A stretch of DNA of 64,000 nt from Elephas maximus indicus (Eukaryota; Chordata; Mammalia; Proboscidea; Elephantidae): positions 11,960,924 through 12,024,923 of the forward strand of contig NC_064823.1 in assembly GCF_024166365.1 (NCBI RefSeq), given 5' to 3'. Positions 11,390-24,339 of the stretch are shown piece by piece. Below the pieces are notes generated by a model, which searched no databases, was not told the origin of the DNA, and saw only the letters and a list, made by a program, of their open reading frames with translations. The stretch's first letter is position 1. Every line of letters begins with the position of its first letter. A program made the position numbers and the translations under genes.

Positions 11390-12471
11390 TATTGTTTATT
11401 TGTATATTTTCCCTTTTCTGGAATATAATCTTCAAACATGTGGGAACTAGGAATTATGTGGTTTTAATTCTTTGTTTACTTAGTATTTTTCACAGAGCTT
11501 GTACATAGAACAATCTCATAAAAGGTTTATGGAATAGGATTTTTTAAAATTTGTTTAGTGACTGCCACAGTAACAGTATTGTTTCTAGGGTCTTCTTTGT
11601 AATGTTAATTCTAAAATTTACAGAAATATTAAAAACTTATAAGAAAACATGTTGGAGACAAATATATTTAAGTGTACTTATTTTTCTACAATGACTTGCA
11701 GTTTTACAAGGCTAGAAGCTAGATACATTGCATCATTAAAATTATAACATTAAGTGATGTTTTTTTCCTGCCAGAAATACTTGTTTACAAATTAGAAACA
11801 ACATTCAAAAAAATGTCAGACTCCTAAGTGTTTCCTTTTTGGTTGATCAAGTTTAACATTTCATGTTATTCAATTTAAAAATTGTTAAATTATTAGTAGA
11901 ATATTAAAGAAGTATTTAAAATCTGAATCTCATCATCATAATTTATCTTCGTACCTTATTCTTATATTGAAGGAAAAAATAAAACAGCCTAACATTTTAC
12001 ATTTTTTTTTACTAAAAGTAGAGTGCATATCATATTCTATACCTACCTCTTTTTTTCTACTAAAGCTCGTTACATGAATATACCCTTATTTTATAGTAAA
12101 TGTTAATCTGTTCAGCAATAATATACCTCAGCAGGTCTGAAATCTGGATTGCAAAGAGAAAAAAAAGTGAGCTTAGTTTGTGAGCTTATAGTAAATATCC
12201 AGGAATATGTTGAGGTTGATACTAGTTACTTACAACAGAAGAGTAGGGAGAATTATTGACAGCTAGCTATACTTGTGAAGACTTGAAGGCCGGAGCTGCT
12301 TGTAACTCTAATTAGGAAGCTTCTGTCTCTGATTCCTAGAGTTAAGTGTTATGATTTACATATGTCTGTTAGCATCATTTCCCTCTACTACATTGGGTCT
12401 TCCAGTCCATTTATACATCTAATTTAATCTAGTTCTCTTCACCCTCCTATGATAAATTCTTCTAAGAGATA
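11390..12471. other. Unassigned sequence, no gene seen
   Basis: AT-rich unique-looking DNA with homopolymer runs. No open frame above ~60 codons and no repeat family recognised. Confidence 0.4.
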
Positions 12472-12570
12472 GGATGGCCAAGCATCCCAGTTTGCCCAGG
12501 ACAGAGGGATTTCCTGAGATGTGGTACATTCAGTATTAACACTGGGACGCACCCAGGAAAAACTGCAATG
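12472..12570. repeat. Short old repeat, probably DNA transposon-derived
   Basis: The text catcccagtttgcccaggac, then a mirrored cactgggacgcacccagg, resembles a short mammalian palindromic DNA element with cccgggac-type termini. I cannot name it with certainty. Confidence 0.3.
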
Positions 12571-12879
12571 GTCGATCATGTTATTTCAGTTACTGTAAAC
12601 TCTATACTAAATCCCCTTGCTCTGGTCCAACCAGTCTCGTAAATCCATAACCTAAACCACTGGAGAAAATTTTTTGGCTGGCTAAAGTAGTGCCACTATA
12701 AACTCATAATTTTTCTCTTAATACCACCTGACAATTCATTATGTCAACAACACTTTTAGTGGTTTTTTCCAGTAAATAATTATTTTCTTTCTTGTTGTCC
12801 TTATACTCTATGCTTCTTAACTGCCCATCCTTCTATGAATAAATAAAAACTATCTGGTGAACTCACTATACTTATTGTC

Positions 12880-13770
12880 AACAACCCTAAAATTCCACCA
12901 CTACACTCTCCAATTCCTTTCAATTTGCAGCTGTTTAAATGGAGAGGAATCATTTCTCTTATTTAAAGCCAATAACTTCATCTTTCATCTGAGATGATGT
13001 CATTGTGCACCTCTCAAACTTACTTCCACTTGTCCACCAAATCTGACTTATTCTTCATCCGGAATAGATTTTGAACCATTCCGATTTTATCTACCTCCAG
13101 CGCCAACACCCATCTCTTAACTTGATCATTTATAGTACCACATAATTATTAATCTTTCTCCAATATGTCTACTTTCTAATCAATTCATGACATTAAACTG
13201 AAGTTATTTTTCTAAATATAAACTGATTCCATCCCTGCACTTGAAACAAAATGACTTAAAAGCTTCTCATTATGCTTAACCTAAGACTCCAAATCATTAT
13301 CACGGCCAGCAAAGTCCTACATGATCTAGTCTGGATCTGCCTGTCAGTTGTATTTCTTCTTTTTTTTCTGTGCCCCAGGCATTCTAAGTTTTTCTTGTGT
13401 TTCCTGGAACATGCGTGCTTATATTTTGCTTGCAGATCTATCCAAATGCTGTTTTCATTTCACCAATCACTCTTCAGCACTTAGCTGTTACCCATTCTTC
13501 AGATTTCACCTTAAATATTACATTTTTATGAACCCTTTCTCAAAGTCTTAGGCTGGTACAGAACTCCTATTATTTGTGCCCACAGCACCCTGGATTTCTC
13601 CATCAAAACACCTGTTATAGACTTAATGTTTCTCTTCCCTACTTGGCTATGAATTCTCTGAGGAAGTTTGTCCTTCCTGTTCACAGCCTATCCCAGGCAA
13701 TAAGCTCTGTGCTTGGGACATACTAGATGAGCAGTACACATTCGTAAATAAACTAAATGAATAACCAGGG
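12880..13770 (+). mobile_element. LINE2 3' fragment, + strand
   Basis: Sense LINE2-like text: gcaaagtcctacatgatcta, a proline/leucine-rich coding remnant around 13360-13500, ttcagatttcaccttaaata, cttggctatgaattctctga, and a 3' end with aataaactaaatgaataa. Frames are short and broken. Ancient mammal-wide repeat; family call from memory. Confidence 0.55.
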
Positions 13771-15164
13771 TTGATTTTAAAATTATCTTTTCATATTAGT
13801 TATATTTATTACTAGAAGCATATTATTGGAAAGTCTGTGAATGTTGCGAGTGGCTCGTAGCCGTGAGGACAGTCAGTACATACATTTTTGCTAACAGGCA
13901 AACCCACTGGCAATGGTAAACACATAAATCAGCAAGGAAAATAATCTATATTTATAAGAAGTTAAAGAGAGAGTGTTTTTAGGTTCTTAGAATCATTGGC
14001 TTGCTAGATCAGGGTTGTTTGAGGAGATGTTAAGGTAATGGGAGCATGACAAACATGTAGGAAGAGGTCGTTGTATGAAAGATATATACAACAATCCAAC
14101 GGACACATCTCAAATGCTATAGTTTTACCACCCTGCTCATAAATGCCAACTGAGGAAGGAAGTAATTTCAGGATACAGGAGGTTTAGCTAACTTTTGATT
14201 AACTTGCAGATGATCAAAAGACTACTGACAGGTCAAATAAAACACTTGGAAAACCAAAACAGAAGTAAGAGTCGACTTGAGTTTTTTGCAACAGGTAAGG
14301 CTGCAATGTTGCATTTGCAATTCAGAAGTGTTACAGGCTTTCTCTCTTGCCTTACTCCTGTTTTACTTCTTGTTGGGTCTAAAATAAGCCATAATTTTAG
14401 ATCAAGGTTGTTATTAACTAAATTTATTAGCAGCAAGCATTTTAACTAAATACTTCTAATTGGTTTTATTGTTCACCATTAATTTATTATCCTCAAAGCT
14501 CTCTTAATTTGACTTTGATATTTGGACATATCTTTTGGTTAGTAGGTATCATTGTTCAGCACTCACATCTAAGAGAACTTCTTTTTGTTGCCCTTCTATA
14601 TTAACATCTCCATGTTAGAATTTTCCCATGATAATATAGATTCTTTTAAAACAGATTTAGGGCTCTTTCTTTAAAAGTAAGCATGGAAAAAAGAGAAAAA
14701 TGGAATACTTAAAATTATGATAAAGAAACTCATCAAATCTCATATACAGGTATATATATACACATATATATATATACTCATCTATCATATATATTATTGT
14801 GTATTATATCTATCTATAAAATGGAAAAAATATAAGGAATATAAGATGTCCTCTGTTTTTTAATGTTTTATTTAGTCAACTACCTTAACTAAAGTATTTT
14901 ATTTTGTAAATTTAGTCTATAAAAAAGTATAAACGTTTAGCTTTAGCAGAAGAAAATCACCAGAAGAATATGAAAGTCAGCACTCACACACACTTCCTAT
15001 ACCACATACATACCTTTGTCATAATACTTTAATTCCACAAAATCTGAAGTGAGTGTAGGAACACATCCTTTTGAGTTATGATTTTGGTATTCAAAAATTT
15101 CAGGAGATGTTTGGGGCAGCAACATGAAACAGGAGGGCAGTTTCATAGCTTAGAAAGATTGCTG
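13771..15164. other. Unassigned sequence with a TA-rich microsatellite
   Basis: Unique-looking AT-rich DNA. A TA/CATATA-rich low-complexity stretch lies at about 14748-14800. The overlapping opposite-strand open frames at 14195-14449 have no recognised domain. Confidence 0.4.
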
Positions 15165-15330
15165 CCTTGTGTAGTTTTAACTGCCATGTGCTACCTTTGT
15201 GACTTAAAGTGCTTTCTCTCTCTTGCTTTACATTTCCCATCTCTAAAATGAAGGATAACCACGATTGCTCTGTGAGCCTTGGTTACTAGTTTGTTGAAAA
15301 GATTAAATCAATATGGAGTATATGCTAAAA
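15165..15330 (+). mobile_element. MIR-like fragment, + strand
   Basis: Weak MIR layout: acctttgtgacttaaagtgc, cccatctctaaaatgaagga, then aaaagattaaatcaatatgg. Low similarity. Confidence 0.4.
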
Positions 15331-15509
15331 TAATGAATTATAAACTGTTTGTTTCTTGGTTATATCTTCTATTGGCTTTCCTACTCCCACTCCCTAAATC
15401 TGCTAAAGGTAAGACAGTTTTCTTGCAGTTCCTCATAGTGAGTGATAAAGCAGGCTTCATTTGGTTTCTTGTTCAGTTGAGGGGTAGCCTCTGGGATCAT
15501 AAATTTACA

Positions 15510-15660
15510 CTGGAGTCCTGGTGGCAAAGTGGTTAAGAGCTCAGGCAGTGAACCAAAAAGTTGGTGGTTTGAAATCTACCAGTTTCTCTTTGGAAACCCT
15601 ATGGGACAGTTCAACTCTGTTCTATAGGCCATTATGAATTGGAATTGACTTGATGGCACA
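15510..15660 (+). mobile_element. AfroSINE, + strand
   Basis: Starts ctggagtcctggtggcaaag, has an A-box-like tggcaaagtggttaagagc and a B-box-like ggtggtttgaaatctacc, and ends gaattgacttgatggcaca. A short (CA)n run follows at 15658-15676. Confidence 0.85.
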
Positions 15661-16309
15661 CCACACACACACCTCCAATACACAGCCAATCTGGAATATT
15701 TCCTGATTTTTGGTTTCTAGTCTTGTGCTCTATAAAGCATAAAAACATGGAGTTCAAATTGCTTAGTTAGGAACATGCCCTCATATAAAAAGTAACCTCG
15801 GGAATAGTCCAATTTTTTGGATTTTCCCTTTACTTGGATTTTAGCCTTAAAATTTTTATTTTATCATTTATTCAATTCATTTAATAATATTTTTCTCATT
15901 TTTGTGGCTTTCAATGGCAAATTTTCAGCAATATTCCATGGATCGTAAACAGAGCAGTCTTCCAGCCATATTCCTGAAAATGGAAGGTTGTGTGTATGTT
16001 TTAACTTTTATTTTACATTTGCAGAGTAACAAAAGTGTCTGTATACTGTTATACATGTCCTTTTATTTCATATTATTATGAGATTTGTACCAGATTAGGT
16101 TATAGGTCTGGTACCACTTCCCATATCTGATAATGTGTGAGCTTTTTCTGGAAGATGACAACAAGTTACATAGGTGAAGAAGTAGGAAATGGAAGGGAAT
16201 TGAGTCATATCTCAAAAAGTTTTTTTCAACAAATTAGAAATAACTAATTCCTTAAATTGGTCTTAAGTTGGTCTATTTTTGAATTAAGAATTAAAGTGCC
16301 ACTAAATTA
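15661..16309. other. Unassigned sequence, no gene seen
   Basis: AT-rich DNA between the SINE and the LINE2 block. No repeat or open frame recognised. Confidence 0.4.
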
Positions 16310-16849
16310 TTTTCATATGTTCACTAAATATTTGTGTTCTTTCAGACGGTGTTTTACGCATTCAGAATATTTGATAAACAAGCTTCCTGTTCTCATGAAC
16401 TTTACATTTTACTTGGACAAGATAAAAAAACAAGCAAACAAATATGTGAATATGATTTTCACATGCTAATAAAATGCTATGAAGAAAATCAGGTTATTTT
16501 AGTAGAAAATGAGTAGAAAGGTAGGCTAGGTTAGATTCTATGAGTATGTAAATTTTGACCTAAATGTCAAAAAGGAACTACTGAAGTGAATATTTGAAGG
16601 AAGATTTTTTTCCAAGCAACAAGATCAGCACACAGAAAACCCTGAAGCTACTTGTTATGCTAGAAGATGAGACAGAGAGCTATAAAGTTGGGGTGCACAG
16701 AGCTCTGGGAGATGGTACAAGTTGAGATGAGAGGTATTTAAGGACCTTTTTAACTAGTACTTTGTAGATTATCATTAAAATTTTAAATTTGATTCCAATT
16801 ACAATGAATTTTTTCAAGCAGATAAGTGACCTGATGTAATTTATGATTA

Positions 16850-16866
16850 AAAAAAAAAAAAAAAAA
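16850..16866. repeat. Poly(A) tract
   Basis: About 17 A residues within the antisense LINE2; probably slippage. Confidence 0.85.
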
Positions 16867-17239
16867 CTCACTGTTTTAGGGAAAAAAAAACTGTAGGGGA
16901 GAAAGTTTGGAAACAGAAAGACTAGTCTTTACACTTAAAATGAACCAATGTCAATGGTCTTCTCAATAGAAAAAAACATGAGTTTGGAAAAGTCTTGAGC
17001 ACACAGAATCCATAGGACTTGATTACAGATTATACATGAGTGAATCTACATGATTCACAGTTTTTTTGCTTGAATGATTGAATTAAATCAGTCATTGAAA
17101 GGGAAAATGTGAGGAAGGGTAGGTTTGAGGTTTATTTGAAGAGGTACAGAAACATAGATGATGGGATCATTTTGGGAATTGGGTTTGAGTTACCTATTGT
17201 ACATCCTCATAAGACATCTATCAGTCATTTGGATAAAGA

Positions 17240-17480
17240 GAAGCAACCTGACTTGGTAGAAAGCATGCATTTGTAATCAGGCTAGAATTTGAATCATAAT
17301 TTTGCAGTTTATCAGCTGTGAAACCTTAGACAACATAAGCTTTCTGATCCTAAACATTCTTCCCCATTAACAGAGGTTATTAATTCCAAAATATTGGGTT
17401 GATTTGAGAATTATGGATAATATAGTACTTTACACATGCTTGGCATTTGGAAGTTATAATGATCATTATTATATGTGATC
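17240..17480 (+). mobile_element. MIR SINE inside LINE2, + strand
   Basis: MIR layout: ggtagaaagcatgcatttgt, agctgtgaaaccttagac, and tail actttacacatgcttggcat. LINE2-like text resumes on both sides. Confidence 0.55.
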
Positions 17481-17960
17481 TGTACAGGGGGAGAAAGATT
17501 ATAGATATTATTTGAAGAGAGTGACATATAGATTATTTTTCAATCTATGGCTTTCAGTGATATATAATATAAAAGCTAAAGAAAAAATTGCACGATGGAA
17601 GGGGAACTCAGCATACAAGAGGACAAGTAAACGGTGATAGGAATATTCATCCTAACTAGGAAAAAAGATCCAATGAAGCAGAAGTTGATAAAAAAAAACC
17701 AAGAAGGAGGATTACCCTGGAAAACAAGTGAGAGGGGAGTTTTGTAAAGAAACTGCAGACACTTTTTGCAGAGAACACAGGAATAAAAAAGTGGCAGTGG
17801 GATGTAGCAATGTGGCTGTCATTACCGACCTCGTCCAGCGTGGTTTTACCGCAGGCAGAAACCTTGGAGGAAAACGGACACTATCTCCGCTCAGAGAGAT
17901 GTCAAAATGTAATAATTTGGGCAGATTTAGTTTAGATCATTAGTTTCAGAGACAGTGTTA

Positions 17961-18748
17961 AAATAAATAATTATTTTCATAAGCAGGTGGCAAAGCCATG
18001 TATTCAAAGTGAATAGGTTGGGGTAGGGCACTTGAAGGGAGAGACGATGGTTTGGAATAACTACTGAGGGAAGTGACATCCAAAATCATATGCTGAATAG
18101 AACAGTAAAAACTGTGAAAAGACTATTGGGACACGTTTGCTTACAAAATTTTTTATATTTGACACTATATCCTTAAGTCATTACCACTGAGAATATGACA
18201 TAAAACATATTAAAATTATAATATTGAAATTAAATACAATTCGGTATCTTCTGTACACACTAAATTATGGTTCACACATTTTTACCAAATGGGATCTACT
18301 CAAAAAAAAAAAAGACTTTTTATAAATTTGTGATTCAGAAGACATGCTGTTTTATTAATTAGCGTACAAGGAATTGTTAGGTTAGATGATTATGTTCAAT
18401 TAAGTATAATGAATATAATTAATGTAGTTGCTGTTTTAGGTGCTTGAGTTAATAGTGCCATTAAATGCTGCTGTTTTTGTTGTGGTGGTTATTATTCTTA
18501 TAATAGGATATCAAACTTTGAAATGATAGGAAAGCTAAAAGTTTGACTACTCTTTCATAGCAAGTTTGTTTATATATTTATTTTTGGTTGCCATTTAAAT
18601 AGAACATCATAACTTAAACACATTATGCAATGATAGGTTTCTAAGTCATTACAGTAACCATTTTAAAACATTTCCTTCTTATCTATTTGGAAAGAGTAGT
18701 CTTAAAATTGAAATATGAGTACCAAAATATCCTTGGAAGAAGAGCATA
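17961..18748. other. Unassigned AT-rich sequence, no gene seen
   Basis: Unique-looking DNA. 18340-18480 is rich in TAAT/ATTA cores, which alone is weak evidence for regulatory function. Confidence 0.35.
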
Positions 18749-18789
18749 TGTTGTTGTTAGGTGCCATTGAGTCGGTTCCAACTCATCTC
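18749..18789 (-). repeat. RTE/AfroSINE tail fragment, minus strand
   Basis: ttgttgttaggtgccattga followed by gtcggttccaactcat is the reverse complement of the common BovB/AfroSINE 3' end. Only ~40 bp remain, so the parent element cannot be decided. Confidence 0.7.
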
Positions 18790-19857
18790 ATATATATGCC
18801 TCTTAATTGTCTGAAATGGGAAAACGTATTCATTTACTTCCTAATCAAATTTGTTGTGTATCTTTAACATGCCAATTATTTTGCATAAGCTGAATTTTTT
18901 CTTATTAAATGCTTTTATATTTTATTTTTATGTAAAAACATTTTCCATGATATGAGACATCAGTAACAATCGGCTATAAAATTTTAATAAAAATTATGAT
19001 TTGTTTGCTTCTTGTTCTACAGGCCGTATTAATGAATATTTAAGCAGGGATAGATTAGAATCGTTCTTATAGCTTTAAGCAATGCTATAAAAAAGCACAT
19101 GAGCTACATTTATTTGTAGTATAAAACCAAAAAAAAAAAAAAAAAAACCCAGTGCCATCTTGTAGTATAAAGAGCGTAATTAAATAAAACATTTTTAACA
19201 TGTTGGAAATCTATCATTGATTCTATGCTTTAATTGTATCATATTGCCTTGGAAGAATGTGAAGGACTGTTTCAATGAAATTTATTTTGGATTTAGGTTC
19301 CCATTTTAGATATGAGCACGCATACTTCCATGTATTTCATTTTCTGTCATTTTAGTAACATAAGCATTCAGGCAACTTGGCTTTGGTTGTGTAAGTTAAC
19401 TGAAAATTCCTACTTATGCTTTGAAAGAATACCTTATCCCATAAATATTTATTTACTTACTTTTAAAAATTCCATTCTTCTAAGAGTAAATGTTTTTAGT
19501 CTTTTTTTTTTCTCCCCCAAGAAAGTATTTTTCTTGATGTTTGAAGTTTGTAAGTGGTATCTTAGCATCCAATTTCACAATTTACTTCCTGAAAAATGAA
19601 GACAACTCTCCTCTGTGTTGAGGGTTGCGCATGTGTCCAGGATTCTGAACCAGATATGCTCCTTGCTATCCAGAAGATAGGGAATATGCTTTTTTTCATC
19701 AAGAATAAAATCAGACTGAAATAAGGAATAGGCTAATCTGAAAGACTTTTTGGCAGAGTATTTCTTTTTATTATTGTGCTTTAGGAGAAAGTTCACATAG
19801 CAAGTTAGTTTCTCCTTAAACAATTAATATATGAATTGTTTTATGACATTGATTGCC
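18790..19857. other. Unassigned sequence, no gene seen
   Basis: AT-rich unique-looking DNA with a poly(A) run at about 19130-19147. The 95-codon frame at 19312-19599 has no recognised domain, no paired splice signals and skewed hydrophobic/AT-driven composition. Confidence 0.4.
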
Positions 19858-20366
19858 AAGCTCTCGATATGTCAACACTCTCCTCTTCTCCACCCAGTTT
19901 CCCTGTTTCCAGTCATCCAATTTTCCTGTCCCTTCCTGCCTTCTCCTCTTTGCTTTGGGCTTGTGTGCTCCTTTAGTCACATATACATGATTGAACTATG
20001 ATGCATGTTCCTCAAGTGTGCTGTTGTTTGCGCTATAGAACTGTCTAATCCTTGCTGAAGGGTAAACCTTGGAATGACTTCATAACTGAGTTGTAAGGGT
20101 ATCTGGGGCCATACTCTGGGGGTTTCTCCAGTCTCTGTCAGACTAGCAAGTCTGGTCTTTTTTTTTTTTTTTTTTTTGTGAGTTTGAATTTTGTTCTACA
20201 TTTTTCTCCCACTCTGTCTGGGACCCTCTATTGTGATCCCTGTCAGAGCAATTGTTGGTGGTAGCCAGGCTCCATCCAGTTATTCTGGACTCAGTCTGGT
20301 GGAGGCTGTGGTAGCTATGGTCCATTCGTCCTTTGGACTAATCTTTCCCTTGTGTGTTTGGTTTTC
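19858..20366 (-). mobile_element. L1 3'-UTR, antisense, relatively young afrotherian type
   Basis: The + strand is the reverse complement of the same L1 3' region seen in sense at 31368-32623. Both share the block around agtctggtct followed by a poly(T) run (20157-20177), gaattttgttctac and attgttggtggtagccagg. Matching sense text lies near 32110-32240. It stops abruptly near 20366. Confidence 0.7.
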
Positions 20367-20845
20367 TTCATTCTCCTTTTGGCAGAGTATTTTGAAAAGA
20401 TACACTGTTTAGAATCAATTATCTCATTGATATTCAAGATCTGGTTCTGCTCTGCCTGATTCTTTACTTATGAGAAAGGTGCTCCTTTTGTCGTCAATGT
20501 TCTTTCCTATAAGATGTAAGAATTGCACCAAATCTGTGTTTTTCATGCTATCCTCTCTTGATTCTTTCAGACAAGATCACTGTATATGGTGTGTACTGTG
20601 CAAACATAGGGATTCCAGGACTGTGGTTCTTAGTGTAACCAGCAGGGGAGTAGACGACATGTTCAGGTAGCAAGTTTCAGAATCCAAAGCTTCAGACTCA
20701 ACTGGAGCATCTCCACTCTTAAATATTTTATTAGATTGAAATGATTGATTCCCTGAAATTACCCACTTATGAAATAATTCAAATTATTGATTCAACCTTT
20801 TATTGTAATAGAGCTAAGTTTTAATTTTTTTTTCTTTAGTCAATT
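20367..20845. other. Unassigned sequence, no gene seen
   Basis: Moderately AT-rich DNA between two antisense L1 pieces. No repeat family recognised with confidence. Confidence 0.35.
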
Positions 20846-22110
20846 TTGCAAATTATATTTTACGAGAAACTGAAGTCGATTAATAAAGTTGCTCAAATCT
20901 TCTGTATCCTTAAAAATTATTCGTTTACTTGTTTCTATCAATTACTGAGTAATGGATATTCAAATCTCCAAATACATGTTTCTCTGTACTGCTTTCTGTG
21001 TTCTTTCATTGTTTTCATTTTCAATGTTATTAATTTTCAAATTTTTTAATACCACCTTTGCCTTATGTATGTGTTTATATGATTTATGTATTTGTATGAT
21101 TTCATTATAAAAAAATGTACTTTTTCTAAGTGTTCCATTTGGCTGAATATAAAGGTTGCCTAAACATTTATAATAGTTTTTAGTTTATGATTTATACTTT
21201 CTTTTCCTTATTTTACTTTTGTAAACATGGAAACATGATTATTTTACATTGTGTTATGATACTTTTAAGATTTGATTAATTCTTAATTCTCTTGATTGGT
21301 TCTTTCAGTTGACTTTTACTCACGGAAGCTATCTCCTTATTTATTTGGTAATTTTTGATTGTGAACTCATCATTCTTGTAAATATCTGAGGTAATTCTTG
21401 AGGCCAAATCACATGTTTGTTCTTACAGGGGGAATCTTTTTTTGTATTACCAGGTATTTGGGAGCACTACAAACACAAGTTCTTCTAAATTAAATTTAAA
21501 ATATTAGTTTAGCAGTGTAAATTCAAACTCAGTCTGGCCCTAAACACTTGTTCAAAACCAAAAACCAAACCCATTGCCAATGAGTTGATTCTGACTCATA
21601 GTGACCCAAAGGACAGAGTAGAACAGTGCCCTAGAGTTTCCAAGGAGCACCTGGTAGATTCAAACTGCTGACCTTTTGGTTAGCAGCCATAGATCTTAAC
21701 CACTAAGGCACCAGGGTTTCCAAACCCGTGTTAGAGAGGCCATTATATCTTAGAGGCTTTTTTTTTTTTTTTTTTTGCTTCTGTCAAATTCCAAAGCATA
21801 TTTAGAAGTTTCTTTACGGTCTGTAGGTTTACTTCTGTTTGACCTTTCCCAGGTCTAACCCTAAAGTTAGAGTGTAAAATTTTCTGATTTATCTCTTTGT
21901 TGTTTACGAGCATCTAATATTTACACTGCAGAGACCTAGGTATTTGGTATCTGTAGATCTCTTGTTGGCCTCTGACAACTTCATTGCATAATACACTTTT
22001 TAGACACAGATTCCAGTTTCTTCCCTGGCCTCTGATAATTTTCTTCAGAACAATATATCTGAAAGTATATTAAATCATTTTACCCAGCCTTTTTATCTTT
22101 TTTATAATCA
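20846..22110 (-). mobile_element. Old L1 (L1M-type), antisense, split by a SINE
   Basis: Antisense L1 endonuclease-region text includes gttgctcaaatcttctgtat, ttctatcaattactgagtaa and atattcaaatctccaaatac. Past 21400 it resembles L1M upstream sequence (aattcttgaggccaaatc). An AfroSINE is inserted at 21554-21721 and L1-like text resumes after it. Confidence 0.6.
21554..21721 (-). mobile_element. AfroSINE, minus strand, with target duplication
   Basis: Reverse-complement SINE with the A-rich tail aaaaccaaaaaccaaac, then agttgattctgactcatagt and gaccttttggttagcagcc, ending ccagggtttcc. Flanks aaacacttgtt (21543-21553) and aaacccgtgtt (21722-21732) form an imperfect 11-bp target duplication. Confidence 0.88.
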
Positions 22111-23360
22111 GTTTTCACATCATATGCTATCTGACAGAAGGCTTTGATGCAATAAAATTTTAATACCACCAGAATATATTATTTTAATGTCCCTTCTCAT
22201 TTCCTACAAATTATGATGCTTTCACTAGTTTTAACTAGTCATTAATATATAATTAACTGCTCATGGAATAAAATAAACACTCTAAGAATTCAAGTCTATA
22301 TAACTAGTAAAAAAAAAGGCTGATTCTTTACAATCACCCTAAATTATTAATGTGTGAACTCATTCACTATAAACTTTTGTTTCCTTCACCTCCACCCACC
22401 TTACCCATAAAAACAATTATATTTTTCTTTTTTCTGTTACTCTGGAAGAATGTCTTATGGTTTTAGCTCTCTGATACAAAATAAATCTCAACTACAGCAA
22501 TAACTTCTTAACTGGATGTCTTAATATACATGAAAATAATTATAATTAATGTGTTGAGTGTTGGTAATAACATTCATTGTTAATGTGCAGATTGATATTT
22601 TTTTAAATGAGGATATGATATATGTAAAATTTGGAGATGTTGTGTGAGCTTTAATGAGATGACTGCCAAAAGCCAGCATGTTAATTTAGAAGATCTTAAT
22701 TATTGACCCTTATTACATTAAATGCCAATTAAATTTTGTACAGTATTAATTAGATCTTATAATGGCTTTGTTATATTACATTTTATATATGTCCAAATAA
22801 TATCACAATTCATGTATGAAGAAATTGGCTATACATTAAATCAGAATAGTGTTATAGGATGCTAAGACCACCACTGGCTGTTTTCTCTACATCTCATTTT
22901 CTATCTCTTTTTTCCTGCACATACTCCCTTCTCTCTGCTTTCATTTGTCTCTTTGTTTTTCTTTCCTTTTCTCTGTCACTTCGATCTTTGTATCCTCACT
23001 TGTTACTTAAAGTCTTGCACACTTGCTTTTTAATAGATGGCCAAGCTTCAGTTTCCACACATTACAAACCATTGAAATATACAGGCTACCAGCACTTTCT
23101 ACCTTCAAGGTCGCATTAAATTTTTCATCATTCGATCTCACAAGGCTACCCAGATCTCCAGGAAACTTACATGCTTCTAATCCTGGCTTGAATTTAAAAA
23201 AGTACCCTCCAAACAATTTTTTTCTTTGTTTCCTCTGTGCCATCCCTTTGCCCATAAAAGTGATATATAAATTACTGCTGAATATACTTGTCACATGCTT
23301 TATCTAAATTCTGCTCTTTATTTTGACATTGCAAGTACAAATATTTGCCTGCACTAATAG
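22111..23360. other. Unassigned sequence; 22500-22790 homeobox-motif rich
   Basis: No gene. 22500-22790 holds many TAAT/ATTA cores (for example ccaattaaattttgtac, cagtattaattagatc) in DNA free of recognised repeats, the usual look of a developmental enhancer. Opposite-strand open frames overlap at 23007-23307, which argues against coding. Confidence 0.35.
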
Positions 23361-23553
23361 AAATTCACTGCTATGGAGTCAATTCCAACTCACAGTGACT
23401 CTGTAGAGTAGAACTGCCCCATAGGGTTTCCAAGGCTGTGATATTTATGGAAGCAGACTGCCACATCTTTCTCCCTAGAGTGGCTGATGGGTTTTAAACC
23501 ACTGACCTTTTGGTTAGCAGCCAAGCACTTAACCACTGCATCACCAGGGCTCC
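23361..23553 (-). mobile_element. AfroSINE (long subfamily), minus strand
   Basis: Reverse-complement AfroSINE with the extra middle block (ggaagcagactgccacatct, ttctccctagagtggctg), ending at the tRNA-like 5' end cactgcatcaccagggctcc. It directly abuts the BovB fragment that starts at 23554. Confidence 0.88.
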
Positions 23554-24012
23554 TTGACATGACCCAAGACATGGTATTTTCAGTCACCTCATATGTAGGT
23601 GAAAGCTGGACAATGAATAAGAAAGACCAAAGAAGAACTGATGCCTTCGAATTGTGGTGTTGGCAAAGAATATTGAATATACCGTGGAATTCCAGTAGAA
23701 TGAACAAATTGTCTTAGAAGTATAGCCAGAATGCTCCTTAGAAGTGAGGATGGCGAGACGTCATCTCATGTACTTTGGATGTGTTTGCAGGAGGGACCAG
23801 GCCCTGGAGAAAGACATCATGCTTGGTAAGTACAGGGTCAGTAAAAGAAAGACCCTCAGCAAGATAGATTTACCCAGTAGCTGCAAAAATGGGCTCAAGC
23901 ACCACAATGATTGTGAGGATGGCACAGGACCGGGCAGTGTTTCATTCTGTTGTACATAGGGTCGCTATGAGTTGGAACCAACTGGATGACCCCTAACAAC
24001 ACCAACAACAGA
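23554..24012 (+). mobile_element. BovB/RTE LINE 3' end, + strand
   Basis: Two broken frames carry the BovB C-terminal region (ELWCWQRILNIPWNSSRMNK, then MYFGCVCRRDQ). The 3' end agggtcgctatgagttgg is followed by an aacaacacc-type tail. 5'-truncated and frameshifted. Confidence 0.85.
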
Positions 24013-24061
24013 AAATGTGAAATCAATTATTTTAAACTAATATTTAAGTAACAATTTTTAA

Positions 24062-24190
24062 TTTATAAAACAATTTCATACTATAACATCAACTTTATGG
24101 GGGAGGTAGTAGAAATATTTTCATTTTATGGATAGAGAAACTGACACTCAAACAATCCAAATGGTTTACCTAAGAAAATGTGATAACCTA
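24062..24190 (+). mobile_element. MIR-family fragment, + strand
   Basis: Matches the 3' half of a MIR-type SINE: ttttatggatagagaaactg, acactcaaacaatcc. No head remains. Confidence 0.45.
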
Positions 24191-24339
24191 AAAAAAGCAC
24201 AAAATTTCATGTTTTATTGGAGGTGTAGTTACCTACTACAGTTTCTGGATTATTTTAGATGATTAATAAAAGTTTGTTGCATGATTAAAAGAATAAGACA
24301 TAAAAAAATAGTGACATGGGTGCATTTATATACATGCTT

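Larger units (their letters stand above)
16310..17960 (-). mobile_element. LINE2, antisense, interrupted by a MIR
   Basis: The + strand follows the reverse complement of LINE2 in order: ctaaatatttgtgttctttc (3' tail side), gctatgaagaaaatcagg, aagtgacctgatgtaat, taagacatctatcagtc, and far upstream gtagcaatgtggctgtcatt near 17800-17830. The 17240-17480 part is a MIR inserted in it. No intact frame. Ancient and heavily diverged. Confidence 0.55.

Noticed and set aside
22859..23307. Overlapping + and - strand frames of 86-95 codons as a gene
   Set aside because: Four frames overlap on both strands, none has a domain or a supported splice structure, and composition is pyrimidine-biased.
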